Of a DNA stretch of 64,000 nucleotides, positions 9,006 to 18,591 are shown piece by piece (the stretch's first letter is position 1; the number at the start of each line of letters is the position of its first letter). Location of the stretch: the NCBI GenBank assembly GCA_030525945.1, contig JAUNDT010000002.1, positions 176,150 through 240,149 of the forward strand, given 5' to 3'. The stretch is from Coriobacteriaceae bacterium (GTDB taxonomy: Bacteria; Actinomycetota; Coriobacteriia; Coriobacteriales; Coriobacteriaceae). The notes beneath the pieces were generated by a model. The model did not search any database and had not been told where the DNA came from. It saw only the letters and a list, made by a program, of their open reading frames with translations. Made by a program: the position numbers and the translations under genes.

Positions 9006-11654
9006 TTACATCCCTCCCAAGATCTCTTCTTCCGAAAGCGGTTCCTCTATCGCTCGAAGCGCGGCGAGGCCCTCCTCATCCAAAAGGACCTCGCGCGGTT
9101 TGGAGCCATCGGGCGGGCCGACAATGCCCTTTTCCTCCAGCATATCCATGATGCGCCCAGCTCGAGCATAACCGACCTTGAGACGTCGTTGCAGACCGGA
9201 TGTCGAACCCAGCTGGGAATCGACGACAATCTGAGCGGCGTCCCACAGCAGAGGGTCGTCCTCAGTTGGCGCCTCATTGTAAAAACTGCCGCCCGAGGTC
9301 GTTGCGCCCATCTGCGCTGGGGCAACGGCGGAGAGGATCTCCTCGTGATAGTCCGGCGCGCCCTGCTCCTTCACGAACTCAGTGACCGCATTGATCTCGT
9401 CATCCGAAACGAAGCAACCCTGGATGCGCTTGGGCTTGCCCCAGTCAACCTTGGAGAACAGCATGTCGCCGTAGCCGGTGAGCTTCTCGGCGCCCATCTG
9501 GTCGATAATCACGCGCGAGTCGATGCCGGTGGCGACGTTGAAGGCGATACGGTTCGTGATGTTCGCCTTGATGAGGCCCGTCACGACATTCGAACTCGGG
9601 CGCTGCGTGGCCACAATGAGATGAATGCCGGCGGCGCGACCAAGTTGGGCGATGCGCACAATCGACGCCTCGACGTCTTTGCCCGCGACCATCATGAGGT
9701 CGGAGAGCTCGTCGATGATGATAACGAGGTAGGGCATCTTCGCCGGCGGATTGTCGTACTGCTCAAAAGCTCCCGCGGCCTGCTTCTCGTTGAAGGTCGA
9801 GATCTTGCGAACGCCGATGCGCTCGAAAACCTTGAGACGGCGCTCCATCTCGGAAACCGCCCACTGCAACGCACTTGCCGCCTGCTTGGGCTCCGTCACA
9901 ACGGGAACATACAGATGCGGCAGGCCGTTATAGCCCGAGAGCTCAACGCGCTTGGGATCCACCATGATGAGCCGAACGTCCTCAGGCAGCGTGCGCATGA
10001 GCAGCGCCATAATGATCGAGTTGATCATCACCGATTTACCCGAACCCGTCGTACCGGCGATGAGCAAGTGGGGCATCTTGGCGAGGTCCGCCACGATGGG
10101 CTGACCCTCAGCGTCGCGACCAATTGCCAGCTCAAGGGGGCCGCCCTGAACATACGGCAGCACATCGCCGAGGTTGACGTTTTGGCGCTTGGCGTTGGGA
10201 ATCTCGATACCCACGAGCGACGTGCCCGGGATAGGCGCGAAGATGCGGACCGACTGGGCCGCCAACGACAAAGCGATGTCGTCCTCGAGATTCGAAATAC
10301 GACTCACGCGCTCGCCCTCGCCCGGCTGCACCTTGAACGTGGTGACAGTCGGACCCGAAATCCAGCCCACAACGCGGGAGTGAAGGCCGAACTCATTTAA
10401 GGTGGACTGGAGCGATTGAGCCGTTTGCTCGAGCTCGCTCTGAGACGATGCGGAAGACGCGGAATGGGGGTTGTGGCGAAGCATGCTGAGCGCTGGAAGC
10501 TGCATCTCGTCCCCGGCATCGGAATTTGAGTTGCCGTGCGCAGACTTGGCAGCACATGCACTCTGGGGCGCAGTCGCGCTCGAAGTCTGCACGGAAAGGA
10601 ATGACGGGAGCGGGCTCTCCTCGTTACCTTCCGAAGCCGCGGTGTCAAACGGGGGAATCTCCTCGTCCTGAGTATCCGCCTGCGCATTATCTTTGGATGC
10701 GGCGGGCGCGTGCGCATCACCCTTAGCGACATGAGACTTGGCACTCGCGAGCAGCGCTGTTTTGGCTTGCTCCGCGGCAAGCTGATCGCTCACATCAATG
10801 AACGGGTCTTCATTTTCGTCCACTTCGGCGTCAGACAGCAGGATTGTCTTGTCCGTGCCAAGATCAACCGTCTCAAACGAATCGGCATCATCAAACAGGC
10901 TCGCCTGCTTGGGCTTGCGTGCCCTGCGGGGGAACCGAGGGGTAGGAGCCGCACTCAGCGCGTCCTCATCACCCCAAGGCGTTTCATTAACCTCAATGCG
11001 ACGACGCTCGGCAGCGGCATGGGCACGATCCGCCGCAGCCTGGAAAAACGAGCTCACCGATACTCCGATGATCACGAGCCCGACAACGATAAGGCCAAGC
11101 AGGATAACAAGCGAGATTGATTTTCCAAGGGCGCCCTGGAGCGTGCTCGCAATCCAGGCACCCAGATACCCGCCACCGTTCGAAAGCGCCTGAGGCTCGA
11201 ACATCAATGCGGTCGCCTGATCGGTACCGGGGGTAAAAAGCGAAAGGATTGCAAGGATACAGGCAAAGATGACTCCCCCGCCCGCACAGGTGCGCAGGGA
11301 AAGCGGCGCCCGATCACGCAGGAAAAGACCGGCAGCGAACATGAGGATCACGAACGGCAGGACATAGGCGCCCAAGCCGAACCCGAGGTGGTAAAAACTC
11401 GCGATTGCACCCGAGACCGGCGCGTTAGAGGGGGAAACAACGGCGATAAACGACACAACGGCGAAAATCGCAAGGACAATGCCTGCGATATCCCGGCCGG
11501 CGCTCGCGTCAACAAGTACATCAAGGGAAGGCTCGCCCATACTGCGGCGACCCTCGTTAGCACGAAGGCCGTGCTGCGGCGCCTTCGCACCTGCAGCACG
11601 CTTCGCTCCCCCGTTATGTTTTGCAGTATTAGATGTAGAGTTGGAGCGAGCCAA
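9006..11654 (-). CDS. ftsK: DNA translocase FtsK/SpoIIIE
   Basis: Septal DNA pump that moves chromosome termini through the closing septum. About 882 residues. Four N-terminal membrane helices (within about 45-200) are followed by a variable acidic linker, then the RecA-like motor with Walker A GTTGSGKS and Walker B VIIIDELSD, and a C-terminal winged-helix gamma domain. I chose TTG at 11654 because GGAGGTG lies 4 bases upstream, inside the end of rnj; the frame stays open to 11672. The two genes are one base apart, suggesting translational coupling. Confidence 0.93.
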   Translation of the reverse strand: MARSNSTSNTAKHNGGAKRAAGAKAPQHGLRANEGRRSMGEPSLDVLVDASAGRDIAGIVLAIFAVVSFIAVVSPSNAPVSGAIASFYHLGFGLGAYVLPFVILMFAAGLFLRDRAPLSLRTCAGGGVIFACILAILSLFTPGTDQATALMFEPQALSNGGGYLGAWIASTLQGALGKSISLVILLGLIVVGLVIIGVSVSSFFQAAADRAHAAAERRRIEVNETPWGDEDALSAAPTPRFPRRARKPKQASLFDDADSFETVDLGTDKTILLSDAEVDENEDPFIDVSDQLAAEQAKTALLASAKSHVAKGDAHAPAASKDNAQADTQDEEIPPFDTAASEGNEESPLPSFLSVQTSSATAPQSACAAKSAHGNSNSDAGDEMQLPALSMLRHNPHSASSASSQSELEQTAQSLQSTLNEFGLHSRVVGWISGPTVTTFKVQPGEGERVSRISNLEDDIALSLAAQSVRIFAPIPGTSLVGIEIPNAKRQNVNLGDVLPYVQGGPLELAIGRDAEGQPIVADLAKMPHLLIAGTTGSGKSVMINSIIMALLMRTLPEDVRLIMVDPKRVELSGYNGLPHLYVPVVTEPKQAASALQWAVSEMERRLKVFERIGVRKISTFNEKQAAGAFEQYDNPPAKMPYLVIIIDELSDLMMVAGKDVEASIVRIAQLGRAAGIHLIVATQRPSSNVVTGLIKANITNRIAFNVATGIDSRVIIDQMGAEKLTGYGDMLFSKVDWGKPKRIQGCFVSDDEINAVTEFVKEQGAPDYHEEILSAVAPAQMGATTSGGSFYNEAPTEDDPLLWDAAQIVVDSQLGSTSGLQRRLKVGYARAGRIMDMLEEKGIVGPPDGSKPREVLLDEEGLAALRAIEEPLSEEEILGGM

Positions 11655-11655
11655 C

Positions 11656-13335
11656 TTACACCTCCATAACAACCGGAATGATCATGGGACGCGTGCGGTT
11701 CGCGTTCCAAATGAAGTTAGACAGAGAGTCTCGGACGGCCTTGCGCAGCTCACCAGTACCGGAGCTTGAGAAGTTGAACTTGCCCTTCTCAATGGCGCGC
11801 ATAACGGCCGCGCTCGCGTCGGCGGCGAACGCGTCGTCGATGGGGAACGACACGCCACGGCCGGAGAACTCGACTCCGCCGATCTTCTTATGCTTCATAT
11901 CGAGCGTGGCAACGACGGTCACCATGCCATCGCTTGCGAGCTTCTGGCGATCGCGCAGCACGATGGGATCGGTATCGCCGATGCGAAGGCCGTCGACGTA
12001 CACAACGCCGGATTCAACCGAGCGACCGCGCTTAACACGGCCATCGGACATCTCGAGGGTGTCGCCGTTGTCGACGACGAAGATGTTCTTCGCGGGGATG
12101 CCCATTTTCTGGCCGAGCGCGGCGTGAGCGCGCAGGTGCACGGCCTCACCGTGAACCGGCATGAAGAACTTGGGCTTGGTGAGCGCAAGCATGAGCTTGA
12201 GCTCCTCCTGGCTTGCGTGACCAGAAACATGGACAAGCGCGCGGCTCTTGTCATACACATCGCAGCCGAGCTTGGCAAGGCTGTTGATGACCTGCTGAAC
12301 GGCCTTCTCGTTACCGGGAACGGGCGTGGCCGAAATAATCACCGTGTCGCCCTCATGGATGGAAAGCGTTTTGTGCTCGCCGTTCGCCATGCGGGAGAGT
12401 GCGGAGAGGGGCTCGCCCTGAGAACCGGTGCACATGACGACGATCTTGTCCTCCGGGATGCCGTTGAGGTCGAAGGCATCGACCAGGTCGGACTCGTCAA
12501 CCTTGAGATAACCCAGCTCGCGCGCCACACGCGTGTTCGTAAGCATGGAGCGGCCCGTCACGACGACCTTGCGGTTGCAGGTCTTGGCGGCGTTGCAGAT
12601 CTGCTGCAAACGATGGATATGGCTGGAGAAGGACGCGACGAACACACGACCGGGGGCGTTCTTGATGATGTGCAGCAGCGAAGGACCGACCTCGGCCTCG
12701 GACTTCGTAAAGCCGGGGACCGTCGCGTTCGTCGAGTCGGACATCAGCAGATCGACGCCTTGCTTGCCGAACTTAGCGATCGCGCCGTAATCGGGCGTCA
12801 CGCCGTCGATCGGCGTCTGGTCGAGTTTGAAGTCGCCCGTGTGGACAACGGAGCCCGCCGGCGTCTTGAGGAACACGCCGAGGGCACCGGGAATGGAGTG
12901 CGTGGTGGAGAAGAACTCGATGGAGAAGCAGCCGAGATTGATGTGGCTACCGCCCTTGACCTCGCGGAACTTGGGCGCACGGATGCGGAACTCGGAGAGC
13001 TTGCCCTCGATGAAACCGAGTGTGAGCTTGCTGGAGAAGATCGGAACCTTGTTGTTGAGGTCCTGCAGCAGGTACGGCAGGGCGCCGGTGTGGTCCTCGT
13101 GGCCGTGGGTGATGATGATGCCGCGCAGCTTGTGCTCGTTCTCGAGCACATACGTGTAGTCGGGCAGAACCAGGTCGATACCGGGCTGATTATCATCGGG
13201 GAACATGAGGCCGGCGTCGACGAGCACCATGTCCTCGCCGCACTCAAAAGCGGTCATGTTCTTGCCAATGCCGTCGAGGCCGCCCAGGGGGATAACCTTG
13301 AGCGGTGCGGAGGCCTTCTTGTTGTTTGCAGCCAT
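11656..13335 (-). CDS. rnj: Ribonuclease J
   Basis: Metallo-beta-lactamase/beta-CASP ribonuclease with 5' exonuclease and endonuclease activity in mRNA and rRNA processing. 559 residues. The zinc-binding motif HGHEDH is at 77-82, followed by SGHASQEELKLML (beta-CASP) and the VHGEAVHLRAHA segment. ATG 13335 lies 11 bases after GGAG and gives the family N-terminus (KVIPLGGLDGIGKNM); the 65 upstream in-frame codons cover the intergenic repeat and are not expected to be translated. ftsK follows. Confidence 0.95.
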   Translation of the reverse strand: MAANNKKASAPLKVIPLGGLDGIGKNMTAFECGEDMVLVDAGLMFPDDNQPGIDLVLPDYTYVLENEHKLRGIIITHGHEDHTGALPYLLQDLNNKVPIFSSKLTLGFIEGKLSEFRIRAPKFREVKGGSHINLGCFSIEFFSTTHSIPGALGVFLKTPAGSVVHTGDFKLDQTPIDGVTPDYGAIAKFGKQGVDLLMSDSTNATVPGFTKSEAEVGPSLLHIIKNAPGRVFVASFSSHIHRLQQICNAAKTCNRKVVVTGRSMLTNTRVARELGYLKVDESDLVDAFDLNGIPEDKIVVMCTGSQGEPLSALSRMANGEHKTLSIHEGDTVIISATPVPGNEKAVQQVINSLAKLGCDVYDKSRALVHVSGHASQEELKLMLALTKPKFFMPVHGEAVHLRAHAALGQKMGIPAKNIFVVDNGDTLEMSDGRVKRGRSVESGVVYVDGLRIGDTDPIVLRDRQKLASDGMVTVVATLDMKHKKIGGVEFSGRGVSFPIDDAFAADASAAVMRAIEKGKFNFSSSGTGELRKAVRDSLSNFIWNANRTRPMIIPVVMEV

Positions 13336-13512
13336 AAGTCGAATGGCTCCTTTCGGTTCGCGTTTCAATAAAAAACGATGGACGCATCCATCGAACTGGA
13401 CAAATGAATACATCGGTTCAAGAGGTCCGACGTATCTTATGTATTGTACCGAGGCTCGTACCCTATAACCAAAGTCCACCAAAAGTACGGTGTCGAGTCC
13501 ATCAACCCGACC
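13336..13512. other. Intergenic region upstream of rnj
   Basis: With the repeat and terminator beyond it, this forms a 352-bp gap between rnj and glyS. No gene is visible. On the minus strand a TACAAT (about 13439-13444) could be a -10 box for rnj, but I see no convincing -35 box at the right distance. Confidence 0.4.
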
Positions 13513-13595
13513 GCCCCGCCCCTTGCGCATATCATCCCGTGCTCAAACAGCGCTGCGCGAACTGCGCGCGGGACGATATGCTCCAGGGGCGGGGC
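13513..13595 (-). repeat. Structured intergenic repeat, copy 1
   Basis: Long imperfect inverted repeat. Outer arms 13513-13522 and 13586-13595 pair perfectly over 10 bp. Inner arms 13527-13539 and 13569-13581 pair over 13 bp with one A-C mismatch, which becomes a G-U pair if the minus strand is transcribed. The inner part carries gtgctcaaacag on the left and aactgcgcgcgg on the right. Both blocks recur in the copy at 49450-49562, while the outer arms differ in sequence but stay complementary. Confidence 0.75.
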
Positions 13596-13615
13596 TGCGT
13601 CAATTTAGCTGACAA

Positions 13616-13657
13616 ACGCAAAAATGCGTCATTTAGGGTCTGACCCTAAATGACGCA
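13616..13657 (-). terminator. Intrinsic terminator of glyQS
   Basis: Perfect inverted repeat with 16-bp arms (13625-13640 and 13642-13657) around a single base, followed on the minus strand by TTTTTGCG. It lies about 30 bp downstream of the glyS stop. The core GGGTC-A-GACCC is unusually palindromic for a terminator. Confidence 0.85.
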
Positions 13658-13687
13658 CATTTCAGGCGATGAAGAGTTGTTTGCAGG

Positions 13688-15778
13688 CTACTTGCGGGCC
13701 ATCTCGCCGATGTTCGCGACGTCGGCGAAGACGGCGGCGAAGCGGTTGAGAAGGGCCAGGCGGTTGGCGCGCAGGCGCTCGTCCTCGTCCATGACCATGA
13801 CCTCGTCGAAGAACGCATCGATGGGCTCACGCAGGGCCGCAAGCGCGGCGATCACACCGGTGAAGTCCTTGACGGCAAGGGCGGACTCGACGGCAGCCTG
13901 GGCGGTTTCGGACGCAGCGTTGAGTGCCCTCTCGGCCTCCTCCATGAGCGACTCATCGACAACGATGCCCGCGGAGGAATCGGCCAGATGCGCGGCACGA
14001 GCATAGGCGGTTGCGAGGTTGTCGAACGCCTCGCGGTCGTTGGCGCGAGCATCCTCGAGCGCATGGGCGAGCTCGAGGAAGTGAGCGGGAACGGTGACCT
14101 TGCCGGCGGAGACGGCGGCCACGGTATCGGGCGCGACCTTCTCGTCGCGCGCCATCTGCTCCATACGGCCCTTAATGAAGGCGCGCACGGATGCAGAGAC
14201 CGCAGTCTTGTCAAACTCGAGCCCCTGCTCAGCATAGGCGTCGAGCGCTGCGTCGACAATCGCCTCGTACCCGCAGCCCAAGCGGTCGCGCAGGATGTTC
14301 AGCACACCGATGGCAGAACGGCGCAGCGCGAAGGGATCCTTGGAACCGGTCGGAGGCTCGCCGATGGCGAACATACCTGCGATGGTATCGAGCTTATCGG
14401 CAACGGCAACGATGCAGCCGGCGATACCCTCGGGCAGGTCGTCACCGGCGAAACGCGGACGATAGTGGTCGCGAATAGCGGCGGCAACCTCAGGGGCCTC
14501 GCCAGCCGCGGCGGCGTAGTACCCGCCCATGACACCCTGCTGGCTCGTGAACTCAACCACGGCGGAGCTTACGAGGTCGGCCTTGGCAAGATGGGCAGCA
14601 CGCTGGGCATCGCTCGCAGCATCGGCGCCGATGCGGGCCTCCTGCGCAATGGCGAGAGCGAGGTCCTCCATGCGCTCGGACTTCTGAAGCACGGTACCGA
14701 GCTTCTTCTGGAAGCCGACGTTAGCCAAACGGGAACGGAACTCCTCAAGACTGATCTTGAGGTCCTCGTCGTAAAAGAACTTAGCGTCGTACAGGCGGGC
14801 ACGCACCACGCGCTCATTGCCGTCGATAACCGTCTCGCTCACCGCGGGGTCGCCGTTGGAAACCACCACGAAGGCGCGCGTGAGTTTACCCTCGGCGTCG
14901 TACGTGGGGAAATAGCGCTGGTTGGAGAGCATGGACTCGCAGATGATCTCAGAAGGAACCGCGAGGAACTCCTCGTCGAAATGACCGACCAGAACCGTCG
15001 GCCACTCGCAGAGATTCACGACCTCGTCGAACACCTTGGCAGGCGTGTCCACACGAACGCCGAGCTCGGCCTCGACGGAGGCGATGCCCTCGCGAATCAC
15101 GGACACGCGGCGCTCGGCGGAGAGCACATGGGCATCTTCGAGAACCTGCTCGTAGGAGGCCATGTTGGCGACGACATGCTCGCCCGGGGACAGCACACGG
15201 TGACCACGGGTGGTGTTACCGCTCGTCACGTCGGCGAAAGTGACCGGCACGACCTCGTCGCCGAACAGGCAGCAAATCCAGCGAACCGGGCGCACAAAGG
15301 TCGCATGCTCGGATCCCCAGCGCTGGCTGCGGTAATTCGGCCACTCGATATTGGCGATGATGGCCTGCGCCATCGACGCGAGCATGGGCGCGGCGGGCTC
15401 GGAGGGAATGTTGCGCTCGGCGAAAACGTACTCGGTGCCGTCGGCGTCCTCGCGAACGATGAGATCGGCGCCGGTCATGCCGTTTTTACGGGCGAAGCCC
15501 TCAGCAGCCTTAGAGGGGTTGCCCTCGGCATCGAAGGCGATTTTGGCGGACGGGCCGCGCATGACGGAATTGATCTCCTCAGTCGCCTCGGCGACATCGG
15601 CGACAAGTGCGGCCAAACGGCGAGGAGAGGAGATAACGCGAACATCGCCGTGAGACAGGCCCGCCTCGTCAAGCCCCTTGGCCACGAGCGTCTTAAGCTG
15701 CTTGACAGCGTTATTCAGCGGCGCAGAGGGCATCTCCTCAACACCGATCTCGAACAGGAAATCACGCGTGGACGCCAT
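13688..15778 (-). CDS. glyS: Glycyl-tRNA synthetase beta subunit
   Basis: 696-residue beta subunit of the bacterial alpha2beta2 glycyl-tRNA synthetase, responsible for tRNA recognition. It begins with FLFEIGVEEMPSAPLNNAV, the family N-terminus, and ends with an anticodon-binding region (FFDEVMVMDEDERLRANRL). It abuts glyQ with no spacer (start 15778, glyQ stop 15779), as expected for an obligate complex, and is followed by a strong terminator. Confidence 0.97.
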   Translation of the reverse strand: MASTRDFLFEIGVEEMPSAPLNNAVKQLKTLVAKGLDEAGLSHGDVRVISSPRRLAALVADVAEATEEINSVMRGPSAKIAFDAEGNPSKAAEGFARKNGMTGADLIVREDADGTEYVFAERNIPSEPAAPMLASMAQAIIANIEWPNYRSQRWGSEHATFVRPVRWICCLFGDEVVPVTFADVTSGNTTRGHRVLSPGEHVVANMASYEQVLEDAHVLSAERRVSVIREGIASVEAELGVRVDTPAKVFDEVVNLCEWPTVLVGHFDEEFLAVPSEIICESMLSNQRYFPTYDAEGKLTRAFVVVSNGDPAVSETVIDGNERVVRARLYDAKFFYDEDLKISLEEFRSRLANVGFQKKLGTVLQKSERMEDLALAIAQEARIGADAASDAQRAAHLAKADLVSSAVVEFTSQQGVMGGYYAAAAGEAPEVAAAIRDHYRPRFAGDDLPEGIAGCIVAVADKLDTIAGMFAIGEPPTGSKDPFALRRSAIGVLNILRDRLGCGYEAIVDAALDAYAEQGLEFDKTAVSASVRAFIKGRMEQMARDEKVAPDTVAAVSAGKVTVPAHFLELAHALEDARANDREAFDNLATAYARAAHLADSSAGIVVDESLMEEAERALNAASETAQAAVESALAVKDFTGVIAALAALREPIDAFFDEVMVMDEDERLRANRLALLNRFAAVFADVANIGEMARK

Positions 15779-16669
15779 TTACGCCACCTCCCCCTTCTGG
15801 GCAACCTCAGCCAAATAGGACTCGCAGCAAGCCTTCGCGAGCGTGCGAACGCGCAGGATGTAGGCCGCGCGCTCAGTCGCGGAAAGCGCGCCGCGGGCGT
15901 CGAGCACGTTGAAGCTGTGCGAGCACTTCATCACGCAGTCATACGCCGGCAGCGGGAGCTTGGCGTCGAGGCACGCATGGCACTCGGCCTCGAAGTCGTC
16001 GAACTTCTGGCGCATCATCTCGACGTTGGCGACCTCGAAGTTGTATGCGGAGAACTCGCGCTCGTTCTCGAGGAACACCTCGCCGTAGGTCATCGGCGTG
16101 CCGTCGGGCAGGTAGGACCACACGAGGTCGTACACGCTGGTGACGCCCTGCGCGTACATGGCGATACGCTCGAGTCCATATGTGATCTCAACGGGAACGG
16201 GATCGCACTCGATGCCACCGACCTGCTGGAAGTACGTGAACTGCGTGACCTCCATGCCGTCAAGCCAGACCTCCCAGCCAAGACCCCAGGCGCCCAGGGT
16301 CGGGCTCTCCCAGTCGTCCTCAACAAAGCGCACATCATGCTCGGCAGGATTCAAGCCGATTGCAGTTAGGGAGTCGAGGTAGAGCTCTTGGGAGTTCTCG
16401 GGGCTCGGCTTGATGAGCACCTGGAACTGATAATAGTGCTGCATGCGGTTGGGGTTTTCGCCGTAACGACCGTCGGCGGGACGACGGCAGGGCTGCGGAT
16501 AGCAGGCGCGCCAGGGCTTGTGCCCCAGACTGCGCAAAAGCGTTGCCGTGTGGAACGTGCCAGCGCCAACCTCGGAGTCGTAGGGCTGCATCACCGTGCA
16601 GCCATGGCTCGCCCAGTAGGCCTCCAGCTTGAGAATCATATCTTGGAAGGTCAACGCGTTCGGATTCAT
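15779..16669 (-). CDS. glyQ: Glycyl-tRNA synthetase alpha subunit
   Basis: 296-residue catalytic alpha subunit (class II fold). It contains [19 protein letters not shown], the [16 protein letters not shown] segment, [19 protein letters not shown], and the [18 protein letters not shown] core. Only 56 bp separates it from lepB, so there is no room for a T-box leader. A TAGAAT on the minus strand in that gap could be its -10 box. Confidence 0.97.
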   Translation of the reverse strand: MNPNALTFQDMILKLEAYWASHGCTVMQPYDSEVGAGTFHTATLLRSLGHKPWRACYPQPCRRPADGRYGENPNRMQHYYQFQVLIKPSPENSQELYLDSLTAIGLNPAEHDVRFVEDDWESPTLGAWGLGWEVWLDGMEVTQFTYFQQVGGIECDPVPVEITYGLERIAMYAQGVTSVYDLVWSYLPDGTPMTYGEVFLENEREFSAYNFEVANVEMMRQKFDDFEAECHACLDAKLPLPAYDCVMKCSHSFNVLDARGALSATERAAYILRVRTLAKACCESYLAEVAQKGEVA

Positions 16670-16725
16670 CCGCGGCTCTCCCCTTCTTGCTCGCTAATAA
16701 TCAAACAGTTGTTCATTCTAACAGG

Positions 16726-17283
16726 TTAAAGCGTGCCCAGGCGATCGAGCGGCCAGTACCTGAAGAACGCGACGCCAATGAGGTTTTCGTTGGGCACCGC
16801 TCCAAAGTAGCGCGAGTCGGCGGAATTCTCGCGATTGTCGCCCATCATCCACACATGCCCCTCGGGCACCGTGTAGGGAAACGAAACGTCGACGCCCGCG
16901 GCCTGCGACAAAAGCGGCCAGCTCTCCCCTTGCGTATACGGCTCATCGAGGGCCTCGCCGTCAACATACACCGCGCCATCGCGCAAATCCACCGTCTGGC
17001 CCGCCACCGCGATAACGCGCTTAACGAGAATCTCGTGATCGGACTCGGACACGGGGTTGTCGAACACAACGATATCCCCCTGCTTGACCGGCTGCCCGAG
17101 CTCGAGGCTCACCTTTTGGGCAAACAAATTATCACCCACTTGGATGGTGGGGAGCATCGATTCGGAAGGCACGGTATAGGGAGCCACAATAAAGGTGCGT
17201 ACGAGCGCGAACACCGCGAAGGCGATCAGGAACACGCCCACCCACTCAACAACGGCTGTAAATGGGCTCTCCTTATGCGACAT
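16726..17283 (-). CDS. lepB: Signal peptidase I
   Basis: Membrane serine protease that removes Sec/Tat signal peptides. 185 residues. One N-terminal membrane helix (about 13-30) precedes the catalytic Ser in PSESMLPTI. The catalytic Lys is in VKRVIAVAGQTVDLRDG, and the late box GDNRENSADSR is intact. I chose ATG 17283, which has GGGAG 9 bases upstream; the frame is open to 17355. The start overlaps the end of trmD by 11 bp. Confidence 0.94.
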   Translation of the reverse strand: MSHKESPFTAVVEWVGVFLIAFAVFALVRTFIVAPYTVPSESMLPTIQVGDNLFAQKVSLELGQPVKQGDIVVFDNPVSESDHEILVKRVIAVAGQTVDLRDGAVYVDGEALDEPYTQGESWPLLSQAAGVDVSFPYTVPEGHVWMMGDNRENSADSRYFGAVPNENLIGVAFFRYWPLDRLGTL

Positions 17284-18055
17284 CACTGTCAGCTCCCTTC
17301 GCGTTTGCCCCGTGATATTGCTCGATGAGCTCCGCGGCACGAGCGCGTTCGACATCGGTCAGGCGAGCATGCTCGATAAGATCGGGCCTCCAGCGGCATG
17401 TGCGCTCGAGCGCGTTCGCCCGTCGCCAGGCATCCACCTTGGCATGATCGCCGGAAAGCAGGACCTCCGGCACTTTCTTACCCATGAAGTCGGCAGGCCT
17501 CGTGTATTGCTCGTACTCAAGCAGGCCGCCGTCATCGGCCGTCGAGAAGCTCTCATCGACGCTGCCCATATCGTTGCCGAGCGCTCCTGGAAGCAGGCGA
17601 ATAATGGCATCGCTCACCACCAGGGCGGGCAATTCGCCGCCCGTGAGCACGTAATCGCCAATCGAGAGACGCTCGTCTGCCAAGTCATAGGCACGCTCAT
17701 CCATGCCCTCGTAGCGGCCGCATACGAACAGGATACGTTCGCACTGAGACAGGCGCTCGGCAGTTTCCTGGGTAAATGGCTCGCCGCAGGGGGTGAAAAA
17801 CACCACCCGAGGTGAGACGTCACCGCGCTTGGAAATATCGGTGATGGCCTCATGGAGAGGCTCGACCTTCATGAGCATGCCGGCGCCGCCGCCAAACGGA
17901 GCGTCGTCAACCGTGCGGTGGCGATCGTGCGTCCAGTCGCGCAGGTCATAGGATTCAAACTCAAAGATGCCCTTTGCCCGCGCACGCCCCATAATTGACG
18001 TGGACATATAGGGTTCAAAGAGCTCGGGGAAAACCGAGAGGGTCTCGATTCGCAT
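17273..18055 (-). CDS. trmD: tRNA (guanine(37)-N1)-methyltransferase
   Basis: SPOUT-family enzyme that methylates G37 next to the anticodon, preventing +1 frameshifting. 260 residues. Seen: RIETLSVFPELFEPYM at the start, the DDAPFGGGAGM loop, and the knot region CGRYEGMDERAYD with SIGDYVLTGGELPAL. ATG 18055 is preferred because GAGAGGAG lies just upstream; an in-frame ATG at 18070 lacks such a site. It sits 17 bp after rimM and overlaps lepB. Confidence 0.96.
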   Translation of the reverse strand: MRIETLSVFPELFEPYMSTSIMGRARAKGIFEFESYDLRDWTHDRHRTVDDAPFGGGAGMLMKVEPLHEAITDISKRGDVSPRVVFFTPCGEPFTQETAERLSQCERILFVCGRYEGMDERAYDLADERLSIGDYVLTGGELPALVVSDAIIRLLPGALGNDMGSVDESFSTADDGGLLEYEQYTRPADFMGKKVPEVLLSGDHAKVDAWRRANALERTCRWRPDLIEHARLTDVERARAAELIEQYHGANAKGADSDVA

Positions 18056-18072
18056 GAGCACTCCTCTCATGG

Positions 18073-18588
18073 CTACAGATCAAGCAAGCCGTCCATAATC
18101 GTTACGGGGATGGGGCCATCGCTCGGAATTTCCTGAACGACGCTCTCGATAACGGGAACAAGCACCTCGCCGAACGAGCCGCCGCCAATAACCCACACGT
18201 TGTTCGCGGGCGTCTCCATAACCTCTTGCACAGTGCCGAGCTCCCCATGGCGCGCATCAACAACCACACGGCCGATGAGATCGTCATAGGCAACGCACAT
18301 GGCATCAAGGTCAAGGCCCTCGACCCGCGCGAGGACGTAGCGGCCCGCGAGCGCTTCGGCCTCATCGAGGTTATGAGCGCAGGAGAAACGGACGCGATCC
18401 CCGTCAGGGACCGTGGTAATTCCCTCAACAGTGGAGACGCGCTCGCGCTTAAGCGCTGGAGGCGTTATATGCACGCGCATACCCTCATGGAGCAAAAGAG
18501 GAAGGCCCCGCAGCGGCGCCACGAGAACCTCCCCCTTGCTCCCGTGCGGACGAACCACGCGGGCAATGTTTTTATAAGCGGCCGGCAC
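18073..18588 (-). CDS. rimM: 16S rRNA processing protein RimM
   Basis: Assists maturation of the 30S head domain. 171 residues with the family opening NIARVVRPHGSKGEVLVAPL and a C-terminal PRC-barrel region ending IPVTIMDGLLDL. Its place between the KH protein and trmD follows the standard rpsP-khpA-rimM-trmD order. Confidence 0.93.
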   Translation of the reverse strand: MPAAYKNIARVVRPHGSKGEVLVAPLRGLPLLLHEGMRVHITPPALKRERVSTVEGITTVPDGDRVRFSCAHNLDEAEALAGRYVLARVEGLDLDAMCVAYDDLIGRVVVDARHGELGTVQEVMETPANNVWVIGGGSFGEVLVPVIESVVQEIPSDGPIPVTIMDGLLDL

Positions 18589-18591
18589 GGT

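Noticed and set aside
11890..13371. 493-codon plus-strand frame opposite rnj
   Set aside because: Shadow of RNase J; the minus-strand frame carries the catalytic motifs and ribosome site.
13988..16369. 793-codon plus-strand frame opposite glyS and glyQ
   Set aside because: Long only because of codon bias; it spans two real genes and their junction and shows no domain.
16670..16725. Possible glycine T-box leader upstream of glyQ
   Set aside because: Only 56 bp lies between lepB and glyQ, too short for a T-box.
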